DNA of 64,000 bases from Actinoplanes lutulentus (GTDB lineage Bacteria > Actinomycetota > Actinomycetes > Mycobacteriales > Micromonosporaceae): assembly GCF_003259845.1 (NCBI RefSeq), contig NZ_QLMJ01000002.1:682001-746000 (forward strand), in the 5' to 3' direction. The notes below the pieces were generated by a model. The model had not been told where the DNA came from. It saw only the letters and a program-made list of their open reading frames with translations, and searched no databases. The stretch's first letter is position 1, and each line of letters starts with the position of its first letter. The position numbers were made by a program, and so were the translations under genes. Positions 26,592 through 35,473 of the stretch are shown piece after piece.

Positions 26592-26707
26592 CGCGGATGG
26601 CGCCCCCATTTCGACACCGGCGGACGACTTCCGGCGCGCGTGTCGAACTGCGGCCCGCCGCACTGCGCCCACGTCGACCGGAACCCGCCAAGATCTGAGC
26701 GGGAGGG

Positions 26708-27535
26708 CTAACCCGCTGCCCTTAGGTGGGTCAGCACCAGCGGATCGATCGACCCTTTCACCACCCGCATCTCCAGGTTCTCGACGCCGGCCCACGACGC
26801 GAGCTCCTCCTCCAACTCCTCACCGCCGAACCCCGCCGCCGCCAGCAGCGCCCGTACCTCCTCCGCCACCGGCCCCGTCAAAGCGATCAGCGACGACGGC
26901 TCAGGGCTCTCGAAGTACAGACTGTGCATGGTCAGCAGCCGACCCAGCTCCGCCACCGGATCCACGTGGTCGTCCACGCGCAGATCCACCCAGACATCGC
27001 TCGTTCCGCCGTACCCACGCCCGGGAGAAACCACCAGCAAAGCCGCACTCTGCCGCCCACGGCGATCACCGCCTGCCTGATCGCCGGCGCGCAGCGCGGC
27101 GAGCAACCGATAGGGCAGCGCGCCGCTGGAGCCGAGCCACGTCTGCTCCATGCCGGCGATCACCGAGGGTCCGGCGAGCATGTTGCCCTGCGCGGCATAT
27201 CCGTCGCCGGCGGCGCCGCCGGCCCAGTCGTGGCAGTCCGCGCCGGTGAACGTCGCGCCCGGCCCGGTCATCCCGACGATCCCGGCCTGGCGGTGTGAGA
27301 CCGGCCCGTCGTCGGCCGCGATCAGCCCGGCAAGCGCAGCGGAAGCGGACACCCCGGTGCCGAGCAGAGCGAGCGCCTGTGGGCGATACGCCAGGTTCGC
27401 ATATGACTGCGTGGCGACCGCGCCGACATCAGCCAGGGCTGCCGGGACGGCTGCGCCCACGCCGAGGAACTTGCTGGCCACGGCCACTCCGACGGCCTTG
27501 CCGTCGTCCGAGCGGCCCACGATCGAGAATGTCAT
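26708..27535 (-). CDS. DUF1028 family protein (Ntn-hydrolase-like)
   Basis: The 275-residue protein begins MTFSIVGRSDDGKAVGVAVASKFLGVGAAVP and contains VGAVATQSYANLAYRPQALALL and GNMLAGPSVI, the conserved core of DUF1028. These proteins belong to the Ntn-hydrolase superfamily and are often annotated as putative peptidases or fused to peptidoglycan-binding modules; the activity is unproven. The C-terminal region (about 220-275) is an additional small domain. The ATG at 27535 overlaps by 2 bp the first possible ATG of the divergent Rieske gene (27534), so the two genes share a very short or leaderless promoter region. Confidence 0.85.
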   Translation of the reverse strand: MTFSIVGRSDDGKAVGVAVASKFLGVGAAVPAALADVGAVATQSYANLAYRPQALALLGTGVSASAALAGLIAADDGPVSHRQAGIVGMTGPGATFTGADCHDWAGGAAGDGYAAQGNMLAGPSVIAGMEQTWLGSSGALPYRLLAALRAGDQAGGDRRGRQSAALLVVSPGRGYGGTSDVWVDLRVDDHVDPVAELGRLLTMHSLYFESPEPSSLIALTGPVAEEVRALLAAAGFGGEELEEELASWAGVENLEMRVVKGSIDPLVLTHLRAAG

Positions 27536-27581
27536 GGCCGCACGGTATCTGCCGGAAACACTCCGGGCGCAGACTGCGGCC

Positions 27582-28745
27582 ATGGAGTGGTTACCCGTCG
27601 CCGAGGCTTCCCAGGTGGGCACTCGCCCGCTCGCTGTGACCGCTGCCGGCATCCCCTTGGTGATCTTCCGGCCGACGCCGGACGCCGATCCGGTCGTCTT
27701 CGCCGATCGCTGCCCGCACCGGCTCATGCCGTTGTCCGCCGGCACGGTCGAGGACGGGCGGTTGCGGTGCGCGTACCACGGCTGGGAGTTCGACGGCTCC
27801 GGCGCCTGTGTCACGGTGCCGTCGCAGGATAGCGGCCCGCCGCCGCGCGCCAGCCTTCCCGCAGGACCACACATCAAGATCAAGAGCGGTCTTGTGTACG
27901 TGGCCGCGAACGAACTGCCTTCCCCGGACCCGACGGAGCTGCTGACCAACGAGGACCCCGCGTTGCTGCGTGCCTGGCACCCGGTGGGACTTGTCAGCGA
28001 AAATCCGGAAAAAGTGCGGCTGATGGGACGGGACTACGTCGTCGCCGACGAACGTACCCAAGAGCGCTGGGGCATGATCTGGCTCGCGCCGGAAGAACCG
28101 CGCACGTCGCTCTTCGAGGACCCCGACCTCGACGACCAGAACTACGTCGGCGCCTGGCTGCCGCCGGCCCGCACCCCGGTCTCAGCCGGCATCGTGGCCG
28201 ACAACTTCCTCGACGTCGCCCACTTCCCGTTCGTGCACGAGAAGACGTTCGGCGCGGCCGAGGAGACCGTCGTCGAGAAGTACGACGTCATCGCCGAGCC
28301 GTACGGCTGCCGCAGCATCCAGGACCAGTGGTTCGACAACCCGGAGGACCCGGGTGTGATCGCCGGCCTGCGCCCGGTGCGGCAGCGGCGCCGGGCCACG
28401 TACGTCTACCGCGCACCCTTCCAGCTGATGCTCCGCCTGGAGGAGCTGGACGCCGGTGCCGTGAAGACGATCCTCTTCTTCGCCCAGCCGGAGTCCGCGA
28501 CGAGCACCCGCATCTATACGAAGATGCTGTTCCACGGCATCGGCGGTGTGCCAGATCCATCGGCGGACGTGGTGGCCCGCGAGGTCGCGTTCGAGGAGGC
28601 GGTCCTCGAGGAGGACCTGGAGTTGCAGTACCGGATGCGGGTTCCGGGCTTGCCTTTGCGAATGCGCGATGAGCTGCACGTACGCGCGGATCTTCTCGGA
28701 GTGAGTTTGCGCAGGGTGCTCGCCGAGTTCAAGACTGCGGGGTAG
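27582..28745 (+). CDS. Rieske non-heme iron oxygenase, oxygenase subunit
   Basis: The 387-residue protein has the Rieske 2Fe-2S ligands Cys44, His46, Cys63 and His66 (CPHRLMP...CAYHGWEF) and the mononuclear iron site in NFLDVAHFPFVHEKTF (Asn208, Asp211, His214, His219). The sequence resembles the vanillate O-demethylase / pheophorbide a oxygenase-like branch, which hydroxylates or demethylates aromatic rings with electrons from a reductase. No reductase or ferredoxin gene is adjacent. I prefer ATG 27582; ATG 27534 is in frame but overlaps the divergent DUF1028 start. Neither has a clear ribosome-binding site, so a leaderless transcript is possible. Confidence 0.9.
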   Translation: MEWLPVAEASQVGTRPLAVTAAGIPLVIFRPTPDADPVVFADRCPHRLMPLSAGTVEDGRLRCAYHGWEFDGSGACVTVPSQDSGPPPRASLPAGPHIKIKSGLVYVAANELPSPDPTELLTNEDPALLRAWHPVGLVSENPEKVRLMGRDYVVADERTQERWGMIWLAPEEPRTSLFEDPDLDDQNYVGAWLPPARTPVSAGIVADNFLDVAHFPFVHEKTFGAAEETVVEKYDVIAEPYGCRSIQDQWFDNPEDPGVIAGLRPVRQRRRATYVYRAPFQLMLRLEELDAGAVKTILFFAQPESATSTRIYTKMLFHGIGGVPDPSADVVAREVAFEEAVLEEDLELQYRMRVPGLPLRMRDELHVRADLLGVSLRRVLAEFKTAG

Positions 28746-28858
28746 AGCCACCGGTCGCGCCCGTTCCCCGCAGGGGCGCGCCCGGTTTCCCGGACCGCTC
28801 TGGCCGGAGCGCGGTCCACGGCCGAAGGGTCGCTTTCCGCCCGAAGCGTCCCCGGCCG

Positions 28859-28910
28859 GCGACGCTGCGGGCGGGAACGGTCGTTGCCGCGACCCCGCCC
28901 GCAGCGTCGC
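28859..28910. terminator. Perfect 17-bp inverted repeat between convergent genes
   Basis: Arms at 28859-28875 and 28894-28910 (GCGACGCTGCGGGCGGG and its exact complement) enclose an 18-nt loop. It sits 7 bp from the stop of the ABC permease gene (-) and 113 bp after the Rieske gene (+). Without a T-run it is a likely bidirectional, GC-stem terminator. Confidence 0.75.
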
Positions 28911-28917
28911 ACTACCC

Positions 28918-29754
28918 TCAGCGGCCCAGTCGCCGGTAGCGATGCACCGCGAGGGGCGCGAAGATCGTGATCAGCACGAGCGGCCAGACCACCGCGAGCA
29001 GCATCGAGTGCTGCGTCGCCCACGAGTCGCCGGTCAGCCCCGGGTTGCCGAAGAGCTCGCGGATCGCCGCCGTGGTCGCCGAGATCGGGTTCCAGGCCGC
29101 GACGGTGCCGAGCCAGCCCGGCATCAGCTCCGGCGAGACGAAGGTGTTCGACACGGCGCTCAGCGGGAACGCCAGCGGGAACACGATCGTCGCCACCGTG
29201 TCCGCGTTCGGCGCGACCAGCCCGAGGTACATCCCGACCCAGCTCAGCGCGAGCCGCAGCAACAGCAGCAGGCCGAGCGCGGCCATGAAGTTGCCGATAC
29301 CCCGGTGCCAGTCCCAGCCGACGAGCAGACCGCAGATCACCAGCACCGTGATCTCGAGCAGCGCACGTGCCTGGTCGGCCACCGCACGCCCGGTCATCAG
29401 CGCTGACCGGGCCATCGGCATCGACCGGAACCGGTCCACCACACCGCGGCCCGCGTCGGTGGCGATGCCGGTCGCGGTGGCGCCGATCCCGTACAGCATG
29501 GTCATCACGAACACGCCGGGCAGCAGGAACTCCCGGTACCCGCCGCCGCCCGGCACCTGCATGCCGCTGCCGAAGACGTAGCCGAACACCAGCACGAACA
29601 TGATCGGCAGGCTGAAGTAGATGACGATCTCCTCCGGCGCGCGCACCACGTGCCGCAGGTACCGTCCGGTCATCACCCACCCATCCGCGACGGCGCGGCC
29701 TTTGTGGCTGGTCGCGCTCACTTCGTGGGTACGCGTCGGAGCGAGGGTGGTCAT
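28918..29754 (-). CDS. ABC-2 type permease (DrrB-like)
   Basis: The 278-residue protein has six predicted helices and the ABC-2 signature region (about 200-235) with NTFVSPELMPGWLGTVAAWNP, typical of DrrB-type drug exporters. The ATG at 29754 overlaps the stop of the ATPase gene (ATGA), so the two form one exporter. DrrAB-like pairs commonly confer self-resistance to antibiotics or export lipids; the neighbouring AfsR-like regulator upstream on the same strand could govern it. The substrate is unknown. Confidence 0.9.
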   Translation of the reverse strand: MTTLAPTRTHEVSATSHKGRAVADGWVMTGRYLRHVVRAPEEIVIYFSLPIMFVLVFGYVFGSGMQVPGGGGYREFLLPGVFVMTMLYGIGATATGIATDAGRGVVDRFRSMPMARSALMTGRAVADQARALLEITVLVICGLLVGWDWHRGIGNFMAALGLLLLLRLALSWVGMYLGLVAPNADTVATIVFPLAFPLSAVSNTFVSPELMPGWLGTVAAWNPISATTAAIRELFGNPGLTGDSWATQHSMLLAVVWPLVLITIFAPLAVHRYRRLGR

Positions 29755-30692
29755 CGGGTTGCCCCTGTCAGCTGGAGGAACACTTCGTCCAAGGTGGGCC
29801 GGTGCAACCCGGCGTCGGCCACGGTGATTCCGGCGTCCTGCAATGCGCGTACCGTCGCAATGAGCGAACCGACCCGGTCGGTGACCGGTACGCGCAGCCG
29901 GCGCAGCTCGGTGTCGACGCCCGGAGCCGCACCGGTGAGCCGGGCCACGACGGAGGCCGCGTCGCCGAGCCGGCCGGCGTCCTCGACGACGATCTCGAGA
30001 CGGTCGGCGCCGATCGTCGCCTTCAGTTGTTCCGGGGTGCCCTCGGCGACCACGGTCCCGGCGTCCACCACCGCGATCCGGGCGGCGAGCTGATCGGCCT
30101 CGTCCAGGTACTGCGTGGTGAGCAGCACCGTCGTGCCGTCCGAGACCAGGGCGCGGACCGCGTCCCACACCTGGTTGCGGCTGCGCGGGTCGAGCCCGGT
30201 CGTCGGCTCGTCGAGGAAGAGCACCCGCGGCCGGCGGATCATGCTGGCCGCCAGGTCGAGGCGGCGGCGCATGCCACCGGAGTAATCCTTGGCGGACCGC
30301 CCTTTGGCGTCGACGAGGCCGAACTGTTCGAGCAGCTCGTCCGCCCGCCGCTTCGCATCCCGGGCACTGAGGTGTTGCAGACGTCCGAAAAGGACCAGGT
30401 TCTGCCGCCCGCTGAGGATCTCGTCGACGGCGGCGTACTGCCCGGTCATCGCGATCCGGTCCCGGACCAGGCCGGGCTGGGTACGCACGTCGGCGCCGGC
30501 CACCTCCGCCCGGCCGGCGTCGAACCGCAGCAGCGTGGCGAGCACCCGCACCGCCGTGGTCTTGCCGGCGCCGTTCGGCCCGAGGAGTCCGTAGACCCCG
30601 CCGGCCGGGGCGTGCAGATCGAAGTCGTCGAGCGCGGTGACCCCGCCTTTGTAGCGCTTGAGCAGCCCTTCGGCCACAACCGCATATGTCAT
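29751..30692 (-). CDS. ABC transporter ATP-binding protein (DrrA-like)
   Basis: The 313-residue ATPase has Walker A GPNGAGKTTAVRVLATLL, Q-loop region GQYAAVDEILSG, signature YSGGMRRRLDLAASM and Walker B VLFLDEPTTGLDPRSR. The GQ-A-VDE-L-G-NL segment and the C-terminal RPTLDEVFLQLTG motif are DrrA hallmarks. The ATG at 30692 follows AGGG with 7-nt spacing; the frame extends 20 codons upstream with no start signal. It is followed directly by the permease and preceded by the AfsR-like gene at a 69-bp gap. Confidence 0.93.
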   Translation of the reverse strand: MTYAVVAEGLLKRYKGGVTALDDFDLHAPAGGVYGLLGPNGAGKTTAVRVLATLLRFDAGRAEVAGADVRTQPGLVRDRIAMTGQYAAVDEILSGRQNLVLFGRLQHLSARDAKRRADELLEQFGLVDAKGRSAKDYSGGMRRRLDLAASMIRRPRVLFLDEPTTGLDPRSRNQVWDAVRALVSDGTTVLLTTQYLDEADQLAARIAVVDAGTVVAEGTPEQLKATIGADRLEIVVEDAGRLGDAASVVARLTGAAPGVDTELRRLRVPVTDRVGSLIATVRALQDAGITVADAGLHRPTLDEVFLQLTGATR

Positions 30693-30761
30693 GCCGCTAC
30701 CCTGCGACCCCCCACTGACCACCGGCGCACGAGTCGCGCACCGAGCGCGCACCGGCCCCGG

Positions 30762-33700
30762 TCAGCTGCTCAGGACGGACAGGGCCTGGTCCGGGGTGAG
30801 GGCGGAACCGCGGGAGCTCGCTGAGGCGTACCCCTGCTCGCCGAGCTCGGCCACGATGCCGGCCGCGACCTGCGCGGCGAGCTCGCTGCCCTCGGGGGTG
30901 GTGCGTAGTTGCAGGGCGGTGACCGTTCCGAGGAGCTCGGCCGCGCGGCGCGGGTCGCCGGTGGCGAGCGCGAGGGAAGCGAGGCGGTCGACGGCCTCGG
31001 CCATCACCTGATAACCCAGCATGCCGTTGTGGACCACAAAGACTGACCGGTAGTGATCGGCGGCCGCAGCCAGGTCGCCGCGTGTCTCAGCGATCCGGCC
31101 GAGCATCACGAGGATGGCCATCCGGGTGCCGTCGGCGCCGTACCAACCGGCCGGGCACGCGGCGAGCGCCGACTCGCAGCGGCGTGCGGCCTCGTCGAGG
31201 GCGCCCTGGCGCAGGGCGACGGCGCTGGAGCCCAGCCGGGCCGCGGCGACCAGTTCGAGCGCGCCGCACTCGCGGGCCAGCTCGGCGGAGCGGGTGAAGT
31301 CCTCCTCGGAGCCGGCCAGGTCGCCGGCGCTGAGCCGGCCCTCGCCGCGGCCGCGCAGCAGGTCCGCGACGTCGACAGTGGAGCCCAGTTCGGTGGCCAG
31401 GCGCAGCGCTTCGCCGATGGGTTCGATGGCGGCGGCCGGGTCGCCGCGCCAGACCGCGAGTTCGGCGAGGCCGGAGAGGGAGAGCATGGTGCCCCAGCGT
31501 TCGCCGATCGCCCGGAAACCGGTCAGCGCCGCGGCGAAGTCCGGTTCGGCGGCCTCCGGTCCGGCGCCGGCGAAGAGCAGCATCCAGCCGCCGCCGATGC
31601 CGCTGAGCGCGTTGATCCACGGGTCGTCGCCGAGCCGGGTGCTCAGCTCGTGGTTGAGCGTGACCACGTCACCGGGCGGGGAATCCGGCGGGCCGACCGC
31701 CATCGCCGACAGGTAGAGCAGGAACGGCTGCACCGGCGGCCGTTCCAGGCTGAGCAGGTAGCGATCCCACGGCGCCGCGGGGCGGGCGCCTCCGAGGGCG
31801 GCGTTGAACACGCAGACCACGTACTCCTCGGTCAGGCCCGGCGGCGGTTGCGGGCCGGCCTGGCGCAGCACGCGCTCGCCGAGCGCGGTGGCCTCGGCCC
31901 GCAGGCCGCGCAGCCACCAGTAGAACGACAGCGCGGAGACCAGCCGCAACGCGGTCCGGGTGTCGCCGCGCCGCAGGGCGGCATGCAGGTTGTCCCGGTC
32001 GGCGTCGAGCAGCGCGAGCCAGGAGAGCTGGTCCGCGGTACGCAGTCGCGGGTCGGCGGTCGTGGCCAGCCGCAGGAACCAGGCGGCGTGCGCCTCGGTC
32101 AGCCGCTGCCGCTCACCGGACTCGTCGAGCCGTTCGCTGCAGAAGGCCCGGATGGTGGCGAGCATCCGGTAACGGTCGCCGTCCCGCTCGATCAGCGACT
32201 TCCCGACGAGCCCGGCGAGGATGTCGAGGACGTCGCCGTGATCCGGATCAAACGAACAGACCGCTTCGACACCCTGGATGTTCGCGCTGCCCGCGAAGAT
32301 GGTGAAGCGCCGGGCGAGCACCCGCTCCGGCTCGGTCAGCAGGTCCCAGCTCCAGGCCACCACGGCGTACAGGGTCCGGTGCCGCGACTCGGCGGTGCGG
32401 CTGCCTTTCGACAACAGCCGGAACCGGTCGTCGAGCCGCGCCGCCACCTCCTCGACGGTCAGCGCCTGCAGCCGGGCCGCGGCGAGCTCGACAGCGAGCG
32501 GCTGCCCGTCCAGCATCCGGCAGATCCGGCGCACCGCGGCGGCGTTCTCCGGCGTGACGCTGAACCCGGGCGAGACGTCAGCGGCCCGATCGGCGAAGAG
32601 CCGCACCGCCGGGTAATCGAGGAGATCCGGAGGTGCCGGTTTTTCGGGTGGTGCGGGGAGGCCGCCGACCGGCTGCAGTGATTCGCCGGTGATCCCGAGC
32701 GGCTCCCTGCTGGTGGCGAGCACCCGCAACCCCGGCGCGCCCGCGAGCAGCCTCCCGGCCAGCGTCGCGGCCGCCTCGATCACGTGCTCGCAGTTGTCCA
32801 GCACCAGCAGCAGGCGCCGGTCGGCGAGGGCGACAACCAGGCGGTCGGTCGCTCCAGGCGCCTCGGCGCCGGCATTGGCATGGGTACGCTCACTGAGCCC
32901 CGCCTCGCGAAGTCCGAGAGCCTCCAGAACGGCGCGGGGCAGGTCGTCCCCGGTCGTGGCGGCCAGCTCCACGAAACAGGAGTCCCCGGCATATCGCCCG
33001 GCGACCTCCGCGGAGAGCCGGGTCTTGCCCGCACCACCCGGTCCGTGCAGCGTGACCAGGCGCGCGGTGGCGAGGGCCGTGGTGACCCGGTTCAGGTCGG
33101 CGTCGCGTCCGACGAAACTGGTGAGTGCCACCGGGACACCGCGCCGGCCGTGCGTGACGCTTGGCGGAGTCGCCGTTCCGCGCAGGATCGCTGTGTGGAT
33201 CTCGGTCAGCTCGGGAGACGGGTCGGCACCGAGCTCCTCGGCCAGTGTCCGGCGCGATTCGGCGTACACAAGAAGGGCCTCGGCAGGGCGACCGGCCGCG
33301 GCCAGAGCGCGCATGAGCAACGCTCGCGGCCGCTCGCGGAGCGGATGCGCCGCGACCAGCGCGCGCAGCTCGGAGATCGCGTCACCGTCCAGAGCGGTGC
33401 TGGTCAGGAGCAGTTCCGCGGCGAAGAGGTCTTCGGTGGCGGTGAGGCGCAGCTCGGTCAGGCGGTCGGCGTGCGCGGCGGCGAACGGCGCGTCCCGGAC
33501 ATCGGCGAGGGGCTCGCCGCGCCACAACGACGCCGCTTCGCGCAGGGTGGTCGCCGCCCGGTGCGGATCGCCGGCGGACAGGGCGTTCCGGCCTGTCGTG
33601 ACCAGGGCGGCGAAGTGATGCGCGTCGACGTCGGCGGGTTCGATCGCCAGCCGGTAACCGGCCGGTTCCCGCTCCACCGGGAACGTCTGGCGCAGGCGGG

Positions 33701-33902
33701 ACACCTGCGACTGCAGCGCGTTCGCGGCGCCGGCCGGCGGGTGCTCGCCGTAGAGACCGTCGATGAGTCGCTCGATGCCTATCGGACGGCCCGCGTCGAG
33801 CAGCAGCATCGCCAGGAGCGCGCGCAGCCTCGGACCGCCGAGCGGGATGGCCCGGCCGTCGGAGTGATCCGCCCGCAGGGGACCGAGGATGCCGAACCGC
33901 AT
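30762..33902 (-). CDS. AfsR/SARP-family regulator: winged helix, BTAD, NB-ARC, TPR
   Basis: The 1046-residue protein has an OmpR-like DNA-binding domain (MRFGILGPLRADHSDGRAI to about residue 90), a BTAD domain (about 95-240, with LRERPRALLMRALAAAGR), an NB-ARC ATPase with P-loop GPGGAGKT (287-294), LLLVLDNCEH and LDGQPLAVELAAARLQAL, then a long TPR-rich half. Such regulators activate secondary metabolism or resistance operons after nucleotide-dependent switching. It lies 69 bp upstream of the DrrAB-like pair on the same strand, so control of that exporter is likely. No biosynthetic gene cluster is seen nearby. Confidence 0.92.
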   Translation of the reverse strand: MRFGILGPLRADHSDGRAIPLGGPRLRALLAMLLLDAGRPIGIERLIDGLYGEHPPAGAANALQSQVSRLRQTFPVEREPAGYRLAIEPADVDAHHFAALVTTGRNALSAGDPHRAATTLREAASLWRGEPLADVRDAPFAAAHADRLTELRLTATEDLFAAELLLTSTALDGDAISELRALVAAHPLRERPRALLMRALAAAGRPAEALLVYAESRRTLAEELGADPSPELTEIHTAILRGTATPPSVTHGRRGVPVALTSFVGRDADLNRVTTALATARLVTLHGPGGAGKTRLSAEVAGRYAGDSCFVELAATTGDDLPRAVLEALGLREAGLSERTHANAGAEAPGATDRLVVALADRRLLLVLDNCEHVIEAAATLAGRLLAGAPGLRVLATSREPLGITGESLQPVGGLPAPPEKPAPPDLLDYPAVRLFADRAADVSPGFSVTPENAAAVRRICRMLDGQPLAVELAAARLQALTVEEVAARLDDRFRLLSKGSRTAESRHRTLYAVVAWSWDLLTEPERVLARRFTIFAGSANIQGVEAVCSFDPDHGDVLDILAGLVGKSLIERDGDRYRMLATIRAFCSERLDESGERQRLTEAHAAWFLRLATTADPRLRTADQLSWLALLDADRDNLHAALRRGDTRTALRLVSALSFYWWLRGLRAEATALGERVLRQAGPQPPPGLTEEYVVCVFNAALGGARPAAPWDRYLLSLERPPVQPFLLYLSAMAVGPPDSPPGDVVTLNHELSTRLGDDPWINALSGIGGGWMLLFAGAGPEAAEPDFAAALTGFRAIGERWGTMLSLSGLAELAVWRGDPAAAIEPIGEALRLATELGSTVDVADLLRGRGEGRLSAGDLAGSEEDFTRSAELARECGALELVAAARLGSSAVALRQGALDEAARRCESALAACPAGWYGADGTRMAILVMLGRIAETRGDLAAAADHYRSVFVVHNGMLGYQVMAEAVDRLASLALATGDPRRAAELLGTVTALQLRTTPEGSELAAQVAAGIVAELGEQGYASASSRGSALTPDQALSVLSS

Positions 33903-33955
33903 GGCGACGATTCTGTCGGTTGTCCCGCCGCTTGTCGCACCCGGCGCGCTGGATG

Positions 33956-35443
33956 TCAGGCTGCCTGACTGGGGTATGACTCGACGGCGCTGGTCACGCG
34001 GTTGCGGCCGGCGTTCTTCGCGGCGTAGAGCGCCCGGTCCGCCGCGAGGACCAGTTCCGCCGTGGTGGCGGCGCCGGGCATCCCGGCCACCCCGGGCATC
34101 CCGGCGACCCCGACCGAGACGGTGACCCGGATCAGCCGGGAGTCGGCCACCGCGATCGGTGCGGTGCCGATACCGCGCCGTACCTGCTCGGCGATCTCGC
34201 GGGCCTGCTCAGGGCCGGTCGCCGGTAGCAGGACGGCGAACTCCTCACCGCCGTACCGGGCGACCACGTCACCGGCACGGACCATCTCCGTGAGCCGGTG
34301 GGTGACCTCGACCAGAACCCGGTCGCCGCCGTTGTGCCCGTGCGTGTCGTTGACGTTCTTGAAGTGGTCGATGTCGAGCAGCAGCATGCTCAGCGGCAGG
34401 CTGTGCCGGGCGGCGCGGGCGCTCTCGGTGCCGAGCGCCTCCTCGAAGAACCGCCGGCTGCGCAGCCCGGTGAGCCCGTCGGTGATCGCGGCGTTGCGCT
34501 GGGCCCGGACGAGGCCGGTCATGCGTACCAGGACCAGCAGGAACAGTGCGTTGCAGACGATCGCGGCAGCGATCGTGTCCGGGTCGTCGTGCCGGAGCTC
34601 CTGCACCAGCATCGACGTGGGCGCGGTCATCGCGGCCACGGCCAGAAGGCCCAGGCGTGCTGTCGTGGCGTCCGGGGTGGCCGTGCTGGACCGGCTCACC
34701 AGGGTCGGCGCGGCCGGGTGCAGGACCGCGGCGGCGAAGACGAAGCCGGAGGTCATCCAGAACGCGTCCAGGTAATCGCCGGCCTGGAACGTCTGGTTGA
34801 TCGACTGATAGCTGTAGAACGTGTCGGCGAACAGCACCAGCGCGAGATAGAGCCCGATCATCCGCAGCGGGGTGCCACGCGGGCCGGCGCCGAGCATCAG
34901 CCGGGCACCCACCACGATCAGCATGAGGTCGCCGATCGGGTACGCCACCGAGACGAATCCGACGAGGTCGGCCGTCGAGCTCCGCATCATCGGGCCGATG
35001 ACGAACTCGTACACCAGGAATCCGCCGCCGACCGCGACGATCGCCGCGTCGATCATGCTGGCGCCGTCCCAGCCCGGTGTGCGCCGCCGCACCATGAGCA
35101 GCATGCCGAGCGCGAGCATCGGGTATGCGGCCAGGTAGAAGACGTCGGCGACGCTCGGGTAGACCTCCTCGTGGTTGACCAGCGCCACGAAGTAGTACGT
35201 GACGTCGCCGGTCACGCCGCACAGCGCCGAGCCGGCGATCACCAGCATCACGGTCCGCAGCTCCGGGTGCCGGCGGGCGGCGACGAGGCCGCTCGCCGCG
35301 AGGGTGCCGTTCGCACTGCAGTAGAGCGCGACCTGGGCGCCGGCGAGCACGTCGTTGCCGACCAGCACGAAGTAGGCGAGCATGACCAGCACGCCGGCGG
35401 CGAGGCAGAGATGCCAGGCCTGGACGCGCCGGTGCTCGCTCAT
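33956..35443 (-). CDS. Multi-pass membrane diguanylate cyclase (GGEEF)
   Basis: The 495-residue protein has about nine to ten predicted helices over residues 10-310, then a GGDEF-type domain: DGLTGLRSRRFFEE, LLLDIDHFKNVNDTHGHNGGD and YGGEEFAVLLP. GGEEF is an active-site variant. An RxxD inhibitory site (RAGD) precedes it, so product inhibition is expected. The C-terminus has a short G-MPGVA-GMPGA repeat inserted before the last helix (TAELVLAADRALYAAKNAGRNRV). It should make c-di-GMP in response to a membrane-sensed signal. It is probably a single gene between TetR and AfsR-like genes on the same strand. Confidence 0.92.
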   Translation of the reverse strand: MSEHRRVQAWHLCLAAGVLVMLAYFVLVGNDVLAGAQVALYCSANGTLAASGLVAARRHPELRTVMLVIAGSALCGVTGDVTYYFVALVNHEEVYPSVADVFYLAAYPMLALGMLLMVRRRTPGWDGASMIDAAIVAVGGGFLVYEFVIGPMMRSSTADLVGFVSVAYPIGDLMLIVVGARLMLGAGPRGTPLRMIGLYLALVLFADTFYSYQSINQTFQAGDYLDAFWMTSGFVFAAAVLHPAAPTLVSRSSTATPDATTARLGLLAVAAMTAPTSMLVQELRHDDPDTIAAAIVCNALFLLVLVRMTGLVRAQRNAAITDGLTGLRSRRFFEEALGTESARAARHSLPLSMLLLDIDHFKNVNDTHGHNGGDRVLVEVTHRLTEMVRAGDVVARYGGEEFAVLLPATGPEQAREIAEQVRRGIGTAPIAVADSRLIRVTVSVGVAGMPGVAGMPGAATTAELVLAADRALYAAKNAGRNRVTSAVESYPSQAA

Positions 35444-35473
35444 CCCACCAGGATGCCTACGCTCGGTTGCGGA

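Larger units (their letters stand above)
26095..26707. other. Gene-free convergent region dense in inverted repeats and CAAGATC motifs
   Basis: About 610 bp separate the permease (+) and DUF1028 (-) stops. No open frame has credible coding features. Four hairpin-capable elements are listed separately. The heptamer CAAGATC or its complement GATCTTG occurs at 26175, 26258, 26404, 26445, 26518 and 26689, usually at element ends. The 26542-26660 part repeats a GTGTCGAACTGCGG-like motif also found at 49.1-49.6 kb. Confidence 0.75.

Noticed and set aside
26095..26707. Remnant of an insertion sequence
   Set aside because: No transposase fragment or target duplication was seen; only short palindromes are present.
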